Assembly: GCA_958295685.1 (NCBI GenBank)
Contig: OY282365.1
Coordinates: 744,001 to 808,000, forward strand
Source: an uncultured Dehalococcoidia bacterium
GTDB taxonomy: Bacteria > Chloroflexota > Dehalococcoidia > Lucifugimonadales > CATQGZ01
Direction of reading: 5' to 3'
Length of the DNA: 64,000 nucleotides
Shown piece after piece: positions 52,801 through 61,521 of the stretch; position 1 is the stretch's first letter; each line of letters starts with the position of its first letter. Made by a program: the position numbers and the translations under genes. The notes under the pieces are model-generated. The model was not told where the DNA came from. It did not search any database and saw only the letters and a list, made by a program, of their open reading frames with translations.

Positions 52801-53186
52801 GCGTCGTCCTTGCCCGCGGAGGGCTCCTCGCCGGGCTGGGAGAGGAAGAACGTGGCCGACTTGCCGCCTCTGTCCGTATCCCTGAGCATCCACGCCACCC
52901 TCGCGATCTCGTCGACCATGACGCGGGCGACCTTGACGTACTCCTCGTCGTTCGTCGGGCCTCTTTCGGCCTTCAGCAGCACGTCGGCTTCGCTGGGCGT
53001 GAGACTCTCCAGGGAGCTCTCCAGGGCGAGCTCTCGCAGGGCCTCGAAGTAGATCACCGTGCCCGCCATCATTGCCGACGCCATGAGGACGCCCCCTATG
53101 ACGGACGACAGGAGACGCCAGTGGGCTAAAGCCCTTCTTGCCACAAGCGTCCAGGCGCTGGCTATTCTGGAAAAGAGGAGCGGCAT
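49824..53186 (-). CDS. Very large FtsX-like ABC permease (second of pair)
   Basis: 1120 residues, far longer than a standard MacB (about 650) or LolC (about 400). One helix at 30-50, a large extracytoplasmic domain (50-310), a four-helix FtsX module near 320-460 with LLRSRGATSAHILGVFVLEA, a mid-protein pair of helices (about 470-560), a second large extracytoplasmic domain (about 580-1000), then a final FtsX module with LLRTIGLSTKQLVMLVW. Two FtsX units in one chain. Likely exports a lipid or protein, or acts as a mechanical transducer; cargo unknown. Confidence 0.88.
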   Translation of the reverse strand: MPLLFSRIASAWTLVARRALAHWRLLSSVIGGVLMASAMMAGTVIYFEALRELALESSLESLTPSEADVLLKAERGPTNDEEYVKVARVMVDEIARVAWMLRDTDRGGKSATFFLSQPGEEPSAGKDDARAYFAFQPDLAEHVSLRPGGRMPVEQNAAPGPETPLRIEAIIPIEAAELFGLSEGSRLSAVPFWDEKVPYADVTITGVFERNNPDAPVWHMHDTVFAAATATSFRTVPFYLPERTYMDVLGSAFTNMDTTYVWLLDVDTGRLDASNAASAFVGMRLIDRRLSPVLFSFRQITLLDEAIDDYDRRLFFSKAPMFIVLVLIASVVLYYVVTLSSLLVEQQRSEIALLRSRGATSAHILGVFVLEAGAIALAATLLGPLLAALVISLLGYTPAFSDLSGGGLMNVSLSPSAYGMSALGGLLSFAALMIPAVQASRIGVVGHRQTVTRPSRAPFYQRYYLDVLLLVIGVLLFREIRDQGSAITRDVFGQAALDRLLLAVPALILVASGMIILRLFPLVMNVAGRLLSPILPAGVVLGMWQMARNPTHYARLSLLLILMAGLGIFAASFGGTLTRSFVDRAYYSSGADLRLEGLLLNSPGPSRPVVDGYLRLPGVVAAAPVYRGSGSDLSRLLGHFYTMLAVDADVFGGIGYFRGDFTDKPIDDLLDSIKEFDAPRGIPLPGDARRMVIEVRSHSRHESVVLTARISDANGRYFSHCIGRLNFVGWREMLIDLAQPRNCFGGSSRTRPVPPLRLASLTVHEQNGQKKLVPGSISVSRIEALTAAGDLLMVEPFDDVTGWSVMRVAPQAKTDSLQPSSASSNRGGAAVFSWTDGNAIVSRGFHPKPAVEPVPVLASESFLDLTNHRVGEAFEVSVASHRIDVRIVDTFDYFPTLDTLSPRQGYLVGDISSLASVANLEATTADLRPNEMWLSLSGQEGERARLRQQVEQDIPFSAAVVHDRQEALARSQVDPLVRAGWRALLFAAFAAVLLLSIVGFLLHAYVSFRARAVEFALLRTIGLSTKQLVMLVWLEQVMVITLGLALGTWMGGRLGSIIMPFLGNDDSGGQVLPPFVLEVSWPTLLGTYAAMGSVFAVIILGVIWFVRRISLQRVLRMGEM

Positions 53187-53193
53187 ACCCCGT

Positions 53194-56100
53194 TCAGCCG
53201 CCTTCGACCCTGGCCACCACGTGGAGCTTGAGGGCGGTCACGTGGCGCGCGAGTAGATAGAGAGCCCCCAGGAACGCGGCTATCATGACGGCGTACACCG
53301 CCCCGAGAACTCCCCAGTCCGTGATTGTGACGAAGGGTGGGACGACGCGGTCGCCCGTTTCCGTTATGGCTACCGACGACACCATGAGTTCGGCCATCTG
53401 GAATCCGGCCCAGGTGCCCAGCCCCAGCCCTATGGCTGCTATGACGACGTGTTCGAGCGCGATGAGTCCGGTCACCTGTGAGCGCGACAGGCCGAGAGCC
53501 TGGAGGAACCCCATCTCGCTCCGGCTCCGGTTCGCGAAGGCGAGGAGATAGGTTGCGTATCCGAGGCCGGCGGTGAGCAGGATGACGCCGAGCGAGACCG
53601 CCGCCATGGCCCGCCATCCGGCGGTTACCATGGGGTCGAGCCGGACCGACTCCAGAAGTGACTCGCGGTGCCTGACGCCGCTGTCCGATCCGAGCATCCC
53701 GATCAGCGTGCCCAGCGCCGCGCCGCCGGATCCGGACGCCTCGTCGATGAAGAGCTCGTTCGGCGCGATCTTGCCTGAGGCGGGTGTGACGATGTTCACG
53801 TACCGCACGAGCGCGTCGAGATCGACCAGCAGGAATCCGCTCCTCTGCGGGTTCATGGTGGGGAAGTAGTCCACGGTCTGACGCACCCGGACCGGGATCA
53901 TTCGGCCGAGGAAGGACACTATCAGGCTGTCCCCCCGGTCGACGGCGGTCTGGCGCAGGAAGGAGGAGCTGGCGACGACGGGCAGCGGCCCCCCCGTCGG
54001 GCTGCGGTAGAAGCCGCGTATGCCCCTGTCGGTGTCTTTTCCGAAAGAGAATACCCCCGACAGACTGCCGTTCCGGGCATCCTCGCGCGTCACGCCCACT
54101 CGATCGGACGAGATCATGGAGGTGGCCAGTGGGGTCCACTTGGGCGCGCCTTCAAAGTCGTCGAGGACGACCGCGCTGCGTCTTGGGCCAAAGCCCACCT
54201 GAATATCGTCGATGACCAACGCTCCGGGCCTGCCCGCGGGCCCCAGAGCGTGTTCGAAGACCTGGATGGACTCCAGATGCAGAGGATGGTCGAGGCGGTC
54301 CGGGATATTCGCCGTCACGAGCCTCCACTCCGGATCATTCAGTTCCCCGAACGTCACGGTGGTGACCGTCCCATGCACGTCCGAAATGACGGCCCACAGG
54401 AACATGCCCTTGTATTCATCGGCAGGCTTGACCCATGCGCTGATCGTCTGGGCGCCTTCGGGAATGACGACCGCGGGGTTCGTGTCCCTGGGCAGCAGCT
54501 CTTTCATGACGGACTGGAGGGAGTCCGTCGAGAAGTCGTCTCTGTACCACGCCAGATAAGGGAAGTGCTGGGACTCCACCGCCAGGAACTGGAACCGGCT
54601 CCCGGCCGAGGTGGCGCCGACCGCGCCCGCGCCCCGATAGGCGAGGGACATCGACTTGACGCCCGGGATCGTCTGATAGATGTCCTTCATTTCGTCGTTG
54701 CTGCGCCCGAAGAAGCGGCCGGCAAGGCCGCTGACTCTGAGATCAGAGCCGACGTCGTAGCGTATGCGGTCCTGGTAGCTGCGGCTCAGGGTTCCGCCCA
54801 CGGTGGTGGAGAGGACACCGAGACCGGTGACGAGCACGAGCAGCAGGACGAGCCAGCTGTACTGGAGAGGATTGCGCGCCATGTGCCACAGTCCCATCGC
54901 GACCCACACCGGCGCCGCGGCCGTCAGCGCCCTGAAGCCCTTGAAGGCGATCTGCGCGGGGACCAGCGCGACGAGCGCCGCGGTTGGGGCGAAGCTCGGC
55001 TCTCCGGGCCGTGAGGGCTCGACATATACCAGGAGAGCGACGGTCAGGGCCTGCAGGACGAGACCCGCAATCTCGAAGCCGCTCCCCCGGACCCGTTGAG
55101 TGGCCCAGTACAGGCCCCCTGCCGCCGCTGCGAGGCACAGGGGCGCCAGCCATCCGAACACGCTGTCTCCGCCGAGCCCGCGCAGGATGAGCATGGCGGA
55201 CAGGGATGCCACCGCCCCGCCGGCCACCAGGTGCAGGACCACCGGAGATTCTCCGCTGATGAAGCGGACGAACAGAGGGAAGAGACGCATGAAGAGCATG
55301 GCGAGGGCGAGCATCAGCAGCACGGGCGCCAGGAGCAGCATCTCGTTGACCTGCACTTCGCCGAACAGCCCGCTCGATACTATTCGGCCCCTGTCCTGGA
55401 GTTCCCAGAACACGATCCCTCCGATGACGAGCAGGCCGACGTCGAGATAGTAGCGCTGGAACAGAGGCACGGAGGGCGGCCGCGACGACCGCAGTCTGTG
55501 AATCACGAGGCTGGTCCTGGCGCCGAGCAGCGCCGGGAAGACGAATATGGACAGTCCGAGGAGTCCCGCGCCTGCCGCGACCGCGAACGGAAGCCAGCCG
55601 AATTGAACGGGCAGGAAGTCCCCGCCGGTGATGTCCGCGAACGCAGGGAGCTTGCCGGATGCTGCCACCACTCCGTAGGCCAGGAGGGGAGCGATCAGGA
55701 CGGCGGTCACGGTCAGCACCCCGCCTTCCAGGGCGTACAGACGGAGCATCTGCACGGTAGTGACTCCCCTGTTGCGCAGGAGCGCGACGTCGTCCTCGCG
55801 GCTCTGCACGAGGTAGGAGACCACCATGGCCAGGTAGTAGAGCACCGTCATGACCACCATGGCCAGCAGCACGGCCAGGGGTACGCCGGAGAAGAAGCTT
55901 CTCTCCTCGTAGTCGGCCACGAGCTGCCTTATGCCGGTCAGGAGCGCAGCGCCGGGTATTGCCTGCGCCAGTCCGGCATCGACGGCCTCCACGCGGTCAA
56001 CGAGGTCGGAGGTGCTCCACTGCTTGAGCCGCTCCTTGTCCAGGAAGACGATCCAGTTGGACGTGACCAGGGTGTTCGGGAACGATCCTCCGACTCCGTC

Positions 56101-56868
56101 TATCATTGCCGTCTCGGTCACGAACAGAGGCAGGGGCGGCTCCTCCGGATTGGTCTCCACCTGGTCGATCACGACCGGCGCCATAGGCAGGGGATCGAAG
56201 AAGAGTTGAGCGGCGCCGTGCCAGAATTCGTGGGACATGTCCACGGCATCGATTATGCCTACTATCTCCAGGTGGAGCCTGATCGGGTCGCTGACCGCCG
56301 GCGTCATCACGACCGTGTCCCCCAGGTCGAGATCGAAGATGACCGCCGACCTCCGGCTTACCACGGCGTCCACGACGCGGCCCAGTGGGCTCAAGCGGAC
56401 CGTGTCTCCGGGCGGCCTGCCGCTCCGGTATACGACGTGATCGTTCAGGTTCCTGACGTTGTACAGGTACCCGCGCGAGAGGGTCGCCGTTCCTGATTCG
56501 TCGTGCTCCGGCAATGGCTGGTCCGGCAGTCCGACCAGATAGTTGGGCGACTTGACGTGGCGGGTGTCTCCTCTGGCCGCGCCGCCCATGTGTTCGTCCA
56601 CGGCATCGCTCACGACGCCGCCGGCGTCGGCAAGACCGTCGCTGTCCAGCGTGATGTTTGGGCCGTAGATGAAGATGTTCAGGAACGACGAGGGGGCCCT
56701 GTCAATCGCCGTGTCCGCTCCTTGGCGGTCGAGCGCCTGGAGGTAGACCGGCGCTCCTGCTATCAGCGCGGTCGACAACATGATTCCCAGGAAGATGCTC
56801 GCCATGATCTTCCAGTTGCCTGCCAGTCTCCTGGCTATCAGTCCTGGCATGGACATGGGAGGCTGCAT
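53194..56868 (-). CDS. Very large FtsX-like ABC permease (first of pair)
   Basis: About 1224 residues from ATG 56868, which has AGGGG six bases upstream; a longer frame to 56967 overlaps the -10. Same plan as the next gene: N-terminal helix, extracytoplasmic domain, FtsX module with LLRNRGVTTVQMLRLYALEG, extra helices, a second extracytoplasmic domain and a terminal FtsX module with FLQALGLSRSQVTGLIALEH. Probably a heterodimer partner. It leads the operon; 7 bp separate the two permease genes. Confidence 0.88.
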   Translation of the reverse strand: MQPPMSMPGLIARRLAGNWKIMASIFLGIMLSTALIAGAPVYLQALDRQGADTAIDRAPSSFLNIFIYGPNITLDSDGLADAGGVVSDAVDEHMGGAARGDTRHVKSPNYLVGLPDQPLPEHDESGTATLSRGYLYNVRNLNDHVVYRSGRPPGDTVRLSPLGRVVDAVVSRRSAVIFDLDLGDTVVMTPAVSDPIRLHLEIVGIIDAVDMSHEFWHGAAQLFFDPLPMAPVVIDQVETNPEEPPLPLFVTETAMIDGVGGSFPNTLVTSNWIVFLDKERLKQWSTSDLVDRVEAVDAGLAQAIPGAALLTGIRQLVADYEERSFFSGVPLAVLLAMVVMTVLYYLAMVVSYLVQSREDDVALLRNRGVTTVQMLRLYALEGGVLTVTAVLIAPLLAYGVVAASGKLPAFADITGGDFLPVQFGWLPFAVAAGAGLLGLSIFVFPALLGARTSLVIHRLRSSRPPSVPLFQRYYLDVGLLVIGGIVFWELQDRGRIVSSGLFGEVQVNEMLLLAPVLLMLALAMLFMRLFPLFVRFISGESPVVLHLVAGGAVASLSAMLILRGLGGDSVFGWLAPLCLAAAAGGLYWATQRVRGSGFEIAGLVLQALTVALLVYVEPSRPGEPSFAPTAALVALVPAQIAFKGFRALTAAAPVWVAMGLWHMARNPLQYSWLVLLLVLVTGLGVLSTTVGGTLSRSYQDRIRYDVGSDLRVSGLAGRFFGRSNDEMKDIYQTIPGVKSMSLAYRGAGAVGATSAGSRFQFLAVESQHFPYLAWYRDDFSTDSLQSVMKELLPRDTNPAVVIPEGAQTISAWVKPADEYKGMFLWAVISDVHGTVTTVTFGELNDPEWRLVTANIPDRLDHPLHLESIQVFEHALGPAGRPGALVIDDIQVGFGPRRSAVVLDDFEGAPKWTPLATSMISSDRVGVTREDARNGSLSGVFSFGKDTDRGIRGFYRSPTGGPLPVVASSSFLRQTAVDRGDSLIVSFLGRMIPVRVRQTVDYFPTMNPQRSGFLLVDLDALVRYVNIVTPASGKIAPNELFIDEASGSGGAALGTLIGMLGSDSGVRHRESLLESVRLDPMVTAGWRAMAAVSLGVILLTAGLGYATYLLAFANRSRSEMGFLQALGLSRSQVTGLIALEHVVIAAIGLGLGTWAGFQMAELMVSSVAITETGDRVVPPFVTITDWGVLGAVYAVMIAAFLGALYLLARHVTALKLHVVARVEGG

Positions 56869-56892
56869 ACAGTACCCCTGAGGGCCGGGTCT

Positions 56893-56906
56893 GACACGAA
56901 AGTGTC
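56893..56906. promoter_or_regulatory. GACACGAAAGTGTC hairpin in the export-operon leader
   Basis: Perfect 5-bp stem with a GAAA loop 25 nt upstream of the permease start. On the minus strand it reads CCCGACACTTTCGTGTCAG, which joins the distal-box core of the leader elements to a single array unit. Confidence 0.45.
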
Positions 56907-56943
56907 GGGCGTGAGACGCGCTGCTACGATACCGATCTGGGCA

Positions 56944-56949
56944 ATCATA
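56944..56949 (-). promoter_or_regulatory. Extended -10 of the ABC export operon
   Basis: Minus strand TGTGCTATGAT, a TGC-extended -10; the -35 (GTTCGA at 17 nt) is weak. Leader about 70 nt. Confidence 0.5.
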
Positions 56950-56985
56950 GCACAGGGTCACGGCCATCGAACGAGGCGCAGCCGG

Positions 56986-59208
56986 TCAGTTCACCTTCTT
57001 CAGCGGGGCGAAGCTCTGCAGCAGGCGCTTCACGCCGTGCCCTTCCGTGAAGGCCACCGTGAGCTCCACGTCCGTGGTCGAGGGCTTCGCGCTTGTTACT
57101 ATGCCATCGCCGAAGAGGTCGTGGCGCACCTTGTCTCCGGTTCGGAGCTGTCCGGTATCGCCGGCGTTCGGCTCGCGCGGCCGGGCCGGGCCGCGTCTGC
57201 CCGCCGGTCGAGGGGCGCGGTCGGAAGCCCGGCGGTCCGGCGAGACGATCAGTTCCCTGGGAACGTCGACGAGGAACCGCGACGGTATCCTCGTCTCGTA
57301 CCGGCCCCACAGGGTGCGCCGGAAGGCGCGCAGCAGATAGACCCTCTCCCCGGCTCTGGTAATGCCGACGTAGAACAGTCGGCGCTCCTCTTCCACCGCG
57401 GCGGGGTCCTCCATGGAACGGGCGTGGGGCAGCAGTCCTTCCTCCATGCCCACCATGAAGACCACGGGGAACTCGAGTCCCTTCGCCTGGTGGAGCGTGA
57501 TGAGCGTGACCCTCTCCGTCTTCTCCTCAAGTTCGTCGACGTCGCTGACGAGGCTGACGTTTTCGAGGAAGGCGGCGAGGGCTTCGCGGCCGTCGAGGTC
57601 CGCGAATTCGCGCGCCGCGGCGAGGTACTCCTGGACGTTCTCCAGCCGCTCATCGCCGCGCTCTTCGTCCTGCCGCAGGTGCCGCTCGTAGCCGCTGCGC
57701 TCGATGGTCAGCTTGATGAGGTCGATCAGGTCCAGACGGCCGCTCTCGTCCGCGAGGTGGTCGATCAGCGACTTGAAGGCGGCGAGGGCCCTGAGGGCCT
57801 TGGAGCCGAGGCCGACGGTCCGGCCCGCAGCCGAGGATTGAAGCGACTCGAGAGCCCCATACGTGGAGGAGCCCGTGTCCCTGGCCAGCCGCGCGATAGC
57901 GTCGCGGGTTCGTTGACCGATACCGCGCGTGGGGGTGTTGATGACGCGGCTCATGCTCACGTCGTCATGAGGGTTGGCCGTCAGCCTCAGATAGGCGGTC
58001 AGGTCTTTGATCTCCTGTCTCGAATAGAACTTCTGCCCGCCGACGAGCTGGTACGGTATCCCCCGGCGGAGGCATTCCTCCTCGAGAACCCTCGACTGGG
58101 CGTTGACCCTGTACATGACGGCGACGTCTCCGAGGCCGTATCGGCGGCCGCCTGTCAGGTTTTCGATCTCCCCCAGGACGAACCTGGCCTCTTCCTGGTC
58201 GTCGTAGCCTTCGAACACGCAGATGGGCTCTCCCGCGCCCTTGCTGGTCCACAGATCGTTCGGGATGCGGCCGGTGTTTGCGGATATGACGCTTCGGGCG
58301 GCATCGAGGATCGTCTGGGTGGAGCGGTAGCTCTCGTCCAGCACGACCACTTTGGCCTCGGGATAGTCGTTCTGGAAGCCGAGTATGTTGCCTGCGTCCG
58401 CGTTGCGCCAGGAGTAGATCGACTGATCCGGGTCGCCCACGACGCATATGTTCCTGTGTGTCTCCGACAGCTGGCGGGCGATGGCGTACTGGGCCGCGTT
58501 GGTGTCCTGGAACTCGTCGATCATGAAGTAGTCGTACCGGCTGCGGTACCTGTCGGAGACGTCTGGGAAGTCCCTGAGGAGCAGGTAGGTCTTCATCAGC
58601 AGGTCGTCGAAGTCGACGGCTCCCGCAAGCGACTTCAGGCTCTCGTACCGCTCGTATACTCTGAGCGCCACCTCGTCTGCGTAGTTTTCGACCCTGGCCC
58701 GAAAGCCGTCTACGCCGATGAGCCTGCTCTTGGCGGATGAGATGGACGACTGCACCGCTCTGGGGGAGTAGCTCTTGGGGTCCACCTCGACCTCTTTCAT
58801 CGCACGCTCCAACAGGCCGATCTGGTCGGAGTCGTCGTAGATCACGAAGCTGCGGTCGAGTCCGAGGCTCTCCCCGTCTCGCCTCAGCACCCTGGCACAG
58901 AAGGAGTGGAAGGTGCTGACGGCGAGCCCCTGATCGCGCATGGCGCGGTCGAGGAGCGGGCTCGCCGTGTCTTCTTCGCTCCTGCCGAACAGACGTGCCT
59001 GCATCTCCCGCGCGGCCTTGTTGGTGAAGGTCACGGCCGCGATCCGATAGGGCGCGACGCCGCACGCGGTCACCAGATACGCGATTCTGTGGGTGATGAC
59101 ACGCGTCTTGCCGCTGCCCGGCCCTGCGACTATGAGGAGGGGGCCGTCGACGGTTTCGACGGCTTCGCGCTGTTTGGGGTTCAGGTCGTCAAGGGGGTGC
59201 GTGGACAC
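56986..59208 (-). CDS. pcrA: UvrD/PcrA-type DNA helicase
   Basis: 740 residues, superfamily 1A 3'-5' helicase. LNPKQREAVETVDGPLL Q-motif, Walker A AGPGSGKT (29-36), MIDEFQDTN Walker B, VVGDPDQSIYSWRNAD motif III, and VTLITLHQAKGLEFPVVFM. The C-terminal Tudor-like domain (GDKVRHDLFGDGIV) that contacts RNA polymerase in PcrA/UvrD is present. GTG start. Works in nucleotide-excision repair and in removing stalled complexes. Confidence 0.95.
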   Translation of the reverse strand: MSTHPLDDLNPKQREAVETVDGPLLIVAGPGSGKTRVITHRIAYLVTACGVAPYRIAAVTFTNKAAREMQARLFGRSEEDTASPLLDRAMRDQGLAVSTFHSFCARVLRRDGESLGLDRSFVIYDDSDQIGLLERAMKEVEVDPKSYSPRAVQSSISSAKSRLIGVDGFRARVENYADEVALRVYERYESLKSLAGAVDFDDLLMKTYLLLRDFPDVSDRYRSRYDYFMIDEFQDTNAAQYAIARQLSETHRNICVVGDPDQSIYSWRNADAGNILGFQNDYPEAKVVVLDESYRSTQTILDAARSVISANTGRIPNDLWTSKGAGEPICVFEGYDDQEEARFVLGEIENLTGGRRYGLGDVAVMYRVNAQSRVLEEECLRRGIPYQLVGGQKFYSRQEIKDLTAYLRLTANPHDDVSMSRVINTPTRGIGQRTRDAIARLARDTGSSTYGALESLQSSAAGRTVGLGSKALRALAAFKSLIDHLADESGRLDLIDLIKLTIERSGYERHLRQDEERGDERLENVQEYLAAAREFADLDGREALAAFLENVSLVSDVDELEEKTERVTLITLHQAKGLEFPVVFMVGMEEGLLPHARSMEDPAAVEEERRLFYVGITRAGERVYLLRAFRRTLWGRYETRIPSRFLVDVPRELIVSPDRRASDRAPRPAGRRGPARPREPNAGDTGQLRTGDKVRHDLFGDGIVTSAKPSTTDVELTVAFTEGHGVKRLLQSFAPLKKVN

Positions 59209-59223
59209 GATTCTCTCGGCGGG

Positions 59224-59229
59224 ATTATA
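59224..59229 (-). promoter_or_regulatory. Extended -10 of the helicase gene
   Basis: Minus strand TGATATAAT: perfect TATAAT with an upstream TG; predicted start about 10 nt before the GTG. No clear -35. Confidence 0.5.
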
Positions 59230-59256
59230 TCACCGAGAGGTGGTGAGTCCCGCGGT

Positions 59257-60043
59257 TCAGACGGCGACGTCGCGGCGCTCGAAGGCGGCGACCGCCGCCA
59301 AGGACAGGACGGCTATTCCCGCCACCATGACGGCGGCGTGGACCGGGTCGAGGCCGTTGACGAGCGGGTCGGCGCCGATGTAGTAGTAGAATGGAGAAAG
59401 GAACCTGGCCGGTTCGAGGGCGTCGGCGACGGGCCGCAGCGCGTTGACGAGGTAGCCCAGCACGGCGGCCGCGCCCGATACGCCGATCGTCGTCCCGCGC
59501 CTGCCTGTCGCGCAGCCTACGGCGAGGCCGAACGCCCCGAACAGCGCGCCGAGCAGCGCGCCGCTCAGGGTCGCCTCCCCTGCCCTGACCAAGCTGACGT
59601 CCATGCCGACCATGAGGGCGCCGACCGCGACGGCGGCCCAGATCAGGAAGGCGAGGCCGAGGATGGAGACCACTACGGCGGCGAGCTTGTGAAGGACGAC
59701 CACCGAACGCCGCACCGGGTGCGAGAAGAGCAGGTCCAGGGTGCCCTTCTCCTCCTCCCCCGCGATGGCGCCGCTCCCTGCGGAGACGGCGAAGACGATC
59801 AGCAGGACAGGCACCAGCAGGAAGTACAGCTGGCTGTTGAGGAAGCCCTCCGGCGACGTGAGGTCCTCGACGTCGCCCACGAACGCGCGCATTATCGAAT
59901 TATCGTCTCCCAGCACCTCGTTCAGGTCGGTGGAGTCCTGGAAGCTCGGATAGAACAGGACTGTGAGCAGGGTGACGGCGATCAGGCCGATTGCCCACCA
60001 GGTGAAGGGCCGGCGCTGGTCTCTGAGGCTCTTGAGGAATACG

Positions 60044-60063
<20 letters not shown>
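59257..60063 (-). CDS. ABC-2 type permease
   Basis: 268 residues, about six helices, with a first extracytoplasmic loop after helix 1 and GEEEKGTLDLLFSHPVRR before helix 3, the usual ABC-2 coupling motif. Overlaps the ATPase gene by 20 bp. Forms an exporter with that ATPase, by analogy of the drug or antibiotic type; cargo unknown. Confidence 0.88.
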
Positions 60064-60946
<883 letters not shown>

Positions 60947-61114
60947 AGCCGTGTTCTCCTCAGCCTAGAACTATATCCCAACCGGGATGCGGGTGTCATC
61001 CAGAGTCAGCAGACGGCGCTCGGCCAACTCATAGGCGCATCCCTGCCGATAGACCTCCTGGTTGACTGGGGCGACGCGCCGGTCCTTGCGTCCGGGGGCC
61101 TCCGGGGCTCGGCG

Positions 61115-61405
61115 GCGGCGGGAAATTTTTTGCGAAAGTGTCGGATTTTGCGGGCATTTCGCGGCCATTTCGTAGCTGAGAGGGTCGATTTTGGCTGACA
61201 CTACGCGACACTATGCGACACCTATGCGACACTTATGCGACACTTATGCGACACTTATGCGACACCTATGCGACACTTGTGCGACACTATGCGACAGGTC
61301 ATCCGGGCGCTTGGGGAGTTCTGCGGGCGGTTTGTGGAGAGAGGCGGCTGTGTCATGGGTAAACTCTAGCACAGCGGTTCGGGGTTGTCAAGGGAGGTCT
61401 GAATC
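61115..61405 (-). repeat. GTGTCG-array leader element, copy 4
   Basis: Minus strand: CCTGATTCAGAC; promoter; ATG 61356 opening a 33-codon ORF (MTQPPLSTNRPQ...) that stops at 61255; about nine GTGTCGCATAA units (61194-61297), the most regular array of the four; CTCAGCTACGAAATG; and the distal box AAATCCGACACTTTCGC. Copies 1 and 4 also share CCCAGTCAACCAG further downstream. The remaining gap, 60947-61114, has no gene. Confidence 0.78.
61363..61391 (-). promoter_or_regulatory. Promoter inside leader element copy 4
   Basis: Minus strand TTGACA (61386-61391), 17-nt spacer ending CCGAACCGCTGTGC, TAGAGT (61363-61368). Confidence 0.73.
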
Positions 61406-61428
61406 AGGATCGAAGGCGTACGCCGCGT

Positions 61429-61457
61429 TTGACCCACAGGGACGGCCTATCTATAAT
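61429..61457 (+). promoter_or_regulatory. Promoter of the DUF1800 gene
   Basis: TTGACC (61429-61434), 17-nt spacer, TATAAT (61452-61457); leader about 58 nt. Confidence 0.75.
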
Positions 61458-61521
61458 CATTGAGTCCCTTCCCAAATGTCCGCATCGTCAGAGAGACGAC
61501 TAGAGATACCGGAGGCTCTTG

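Noticed and set aside
61194..61297. Array of short direct repeats resembling a CRISPR
   Set aside because: Units are 10-11 nt, contiguous and without spacers; no cas gene is nearby.
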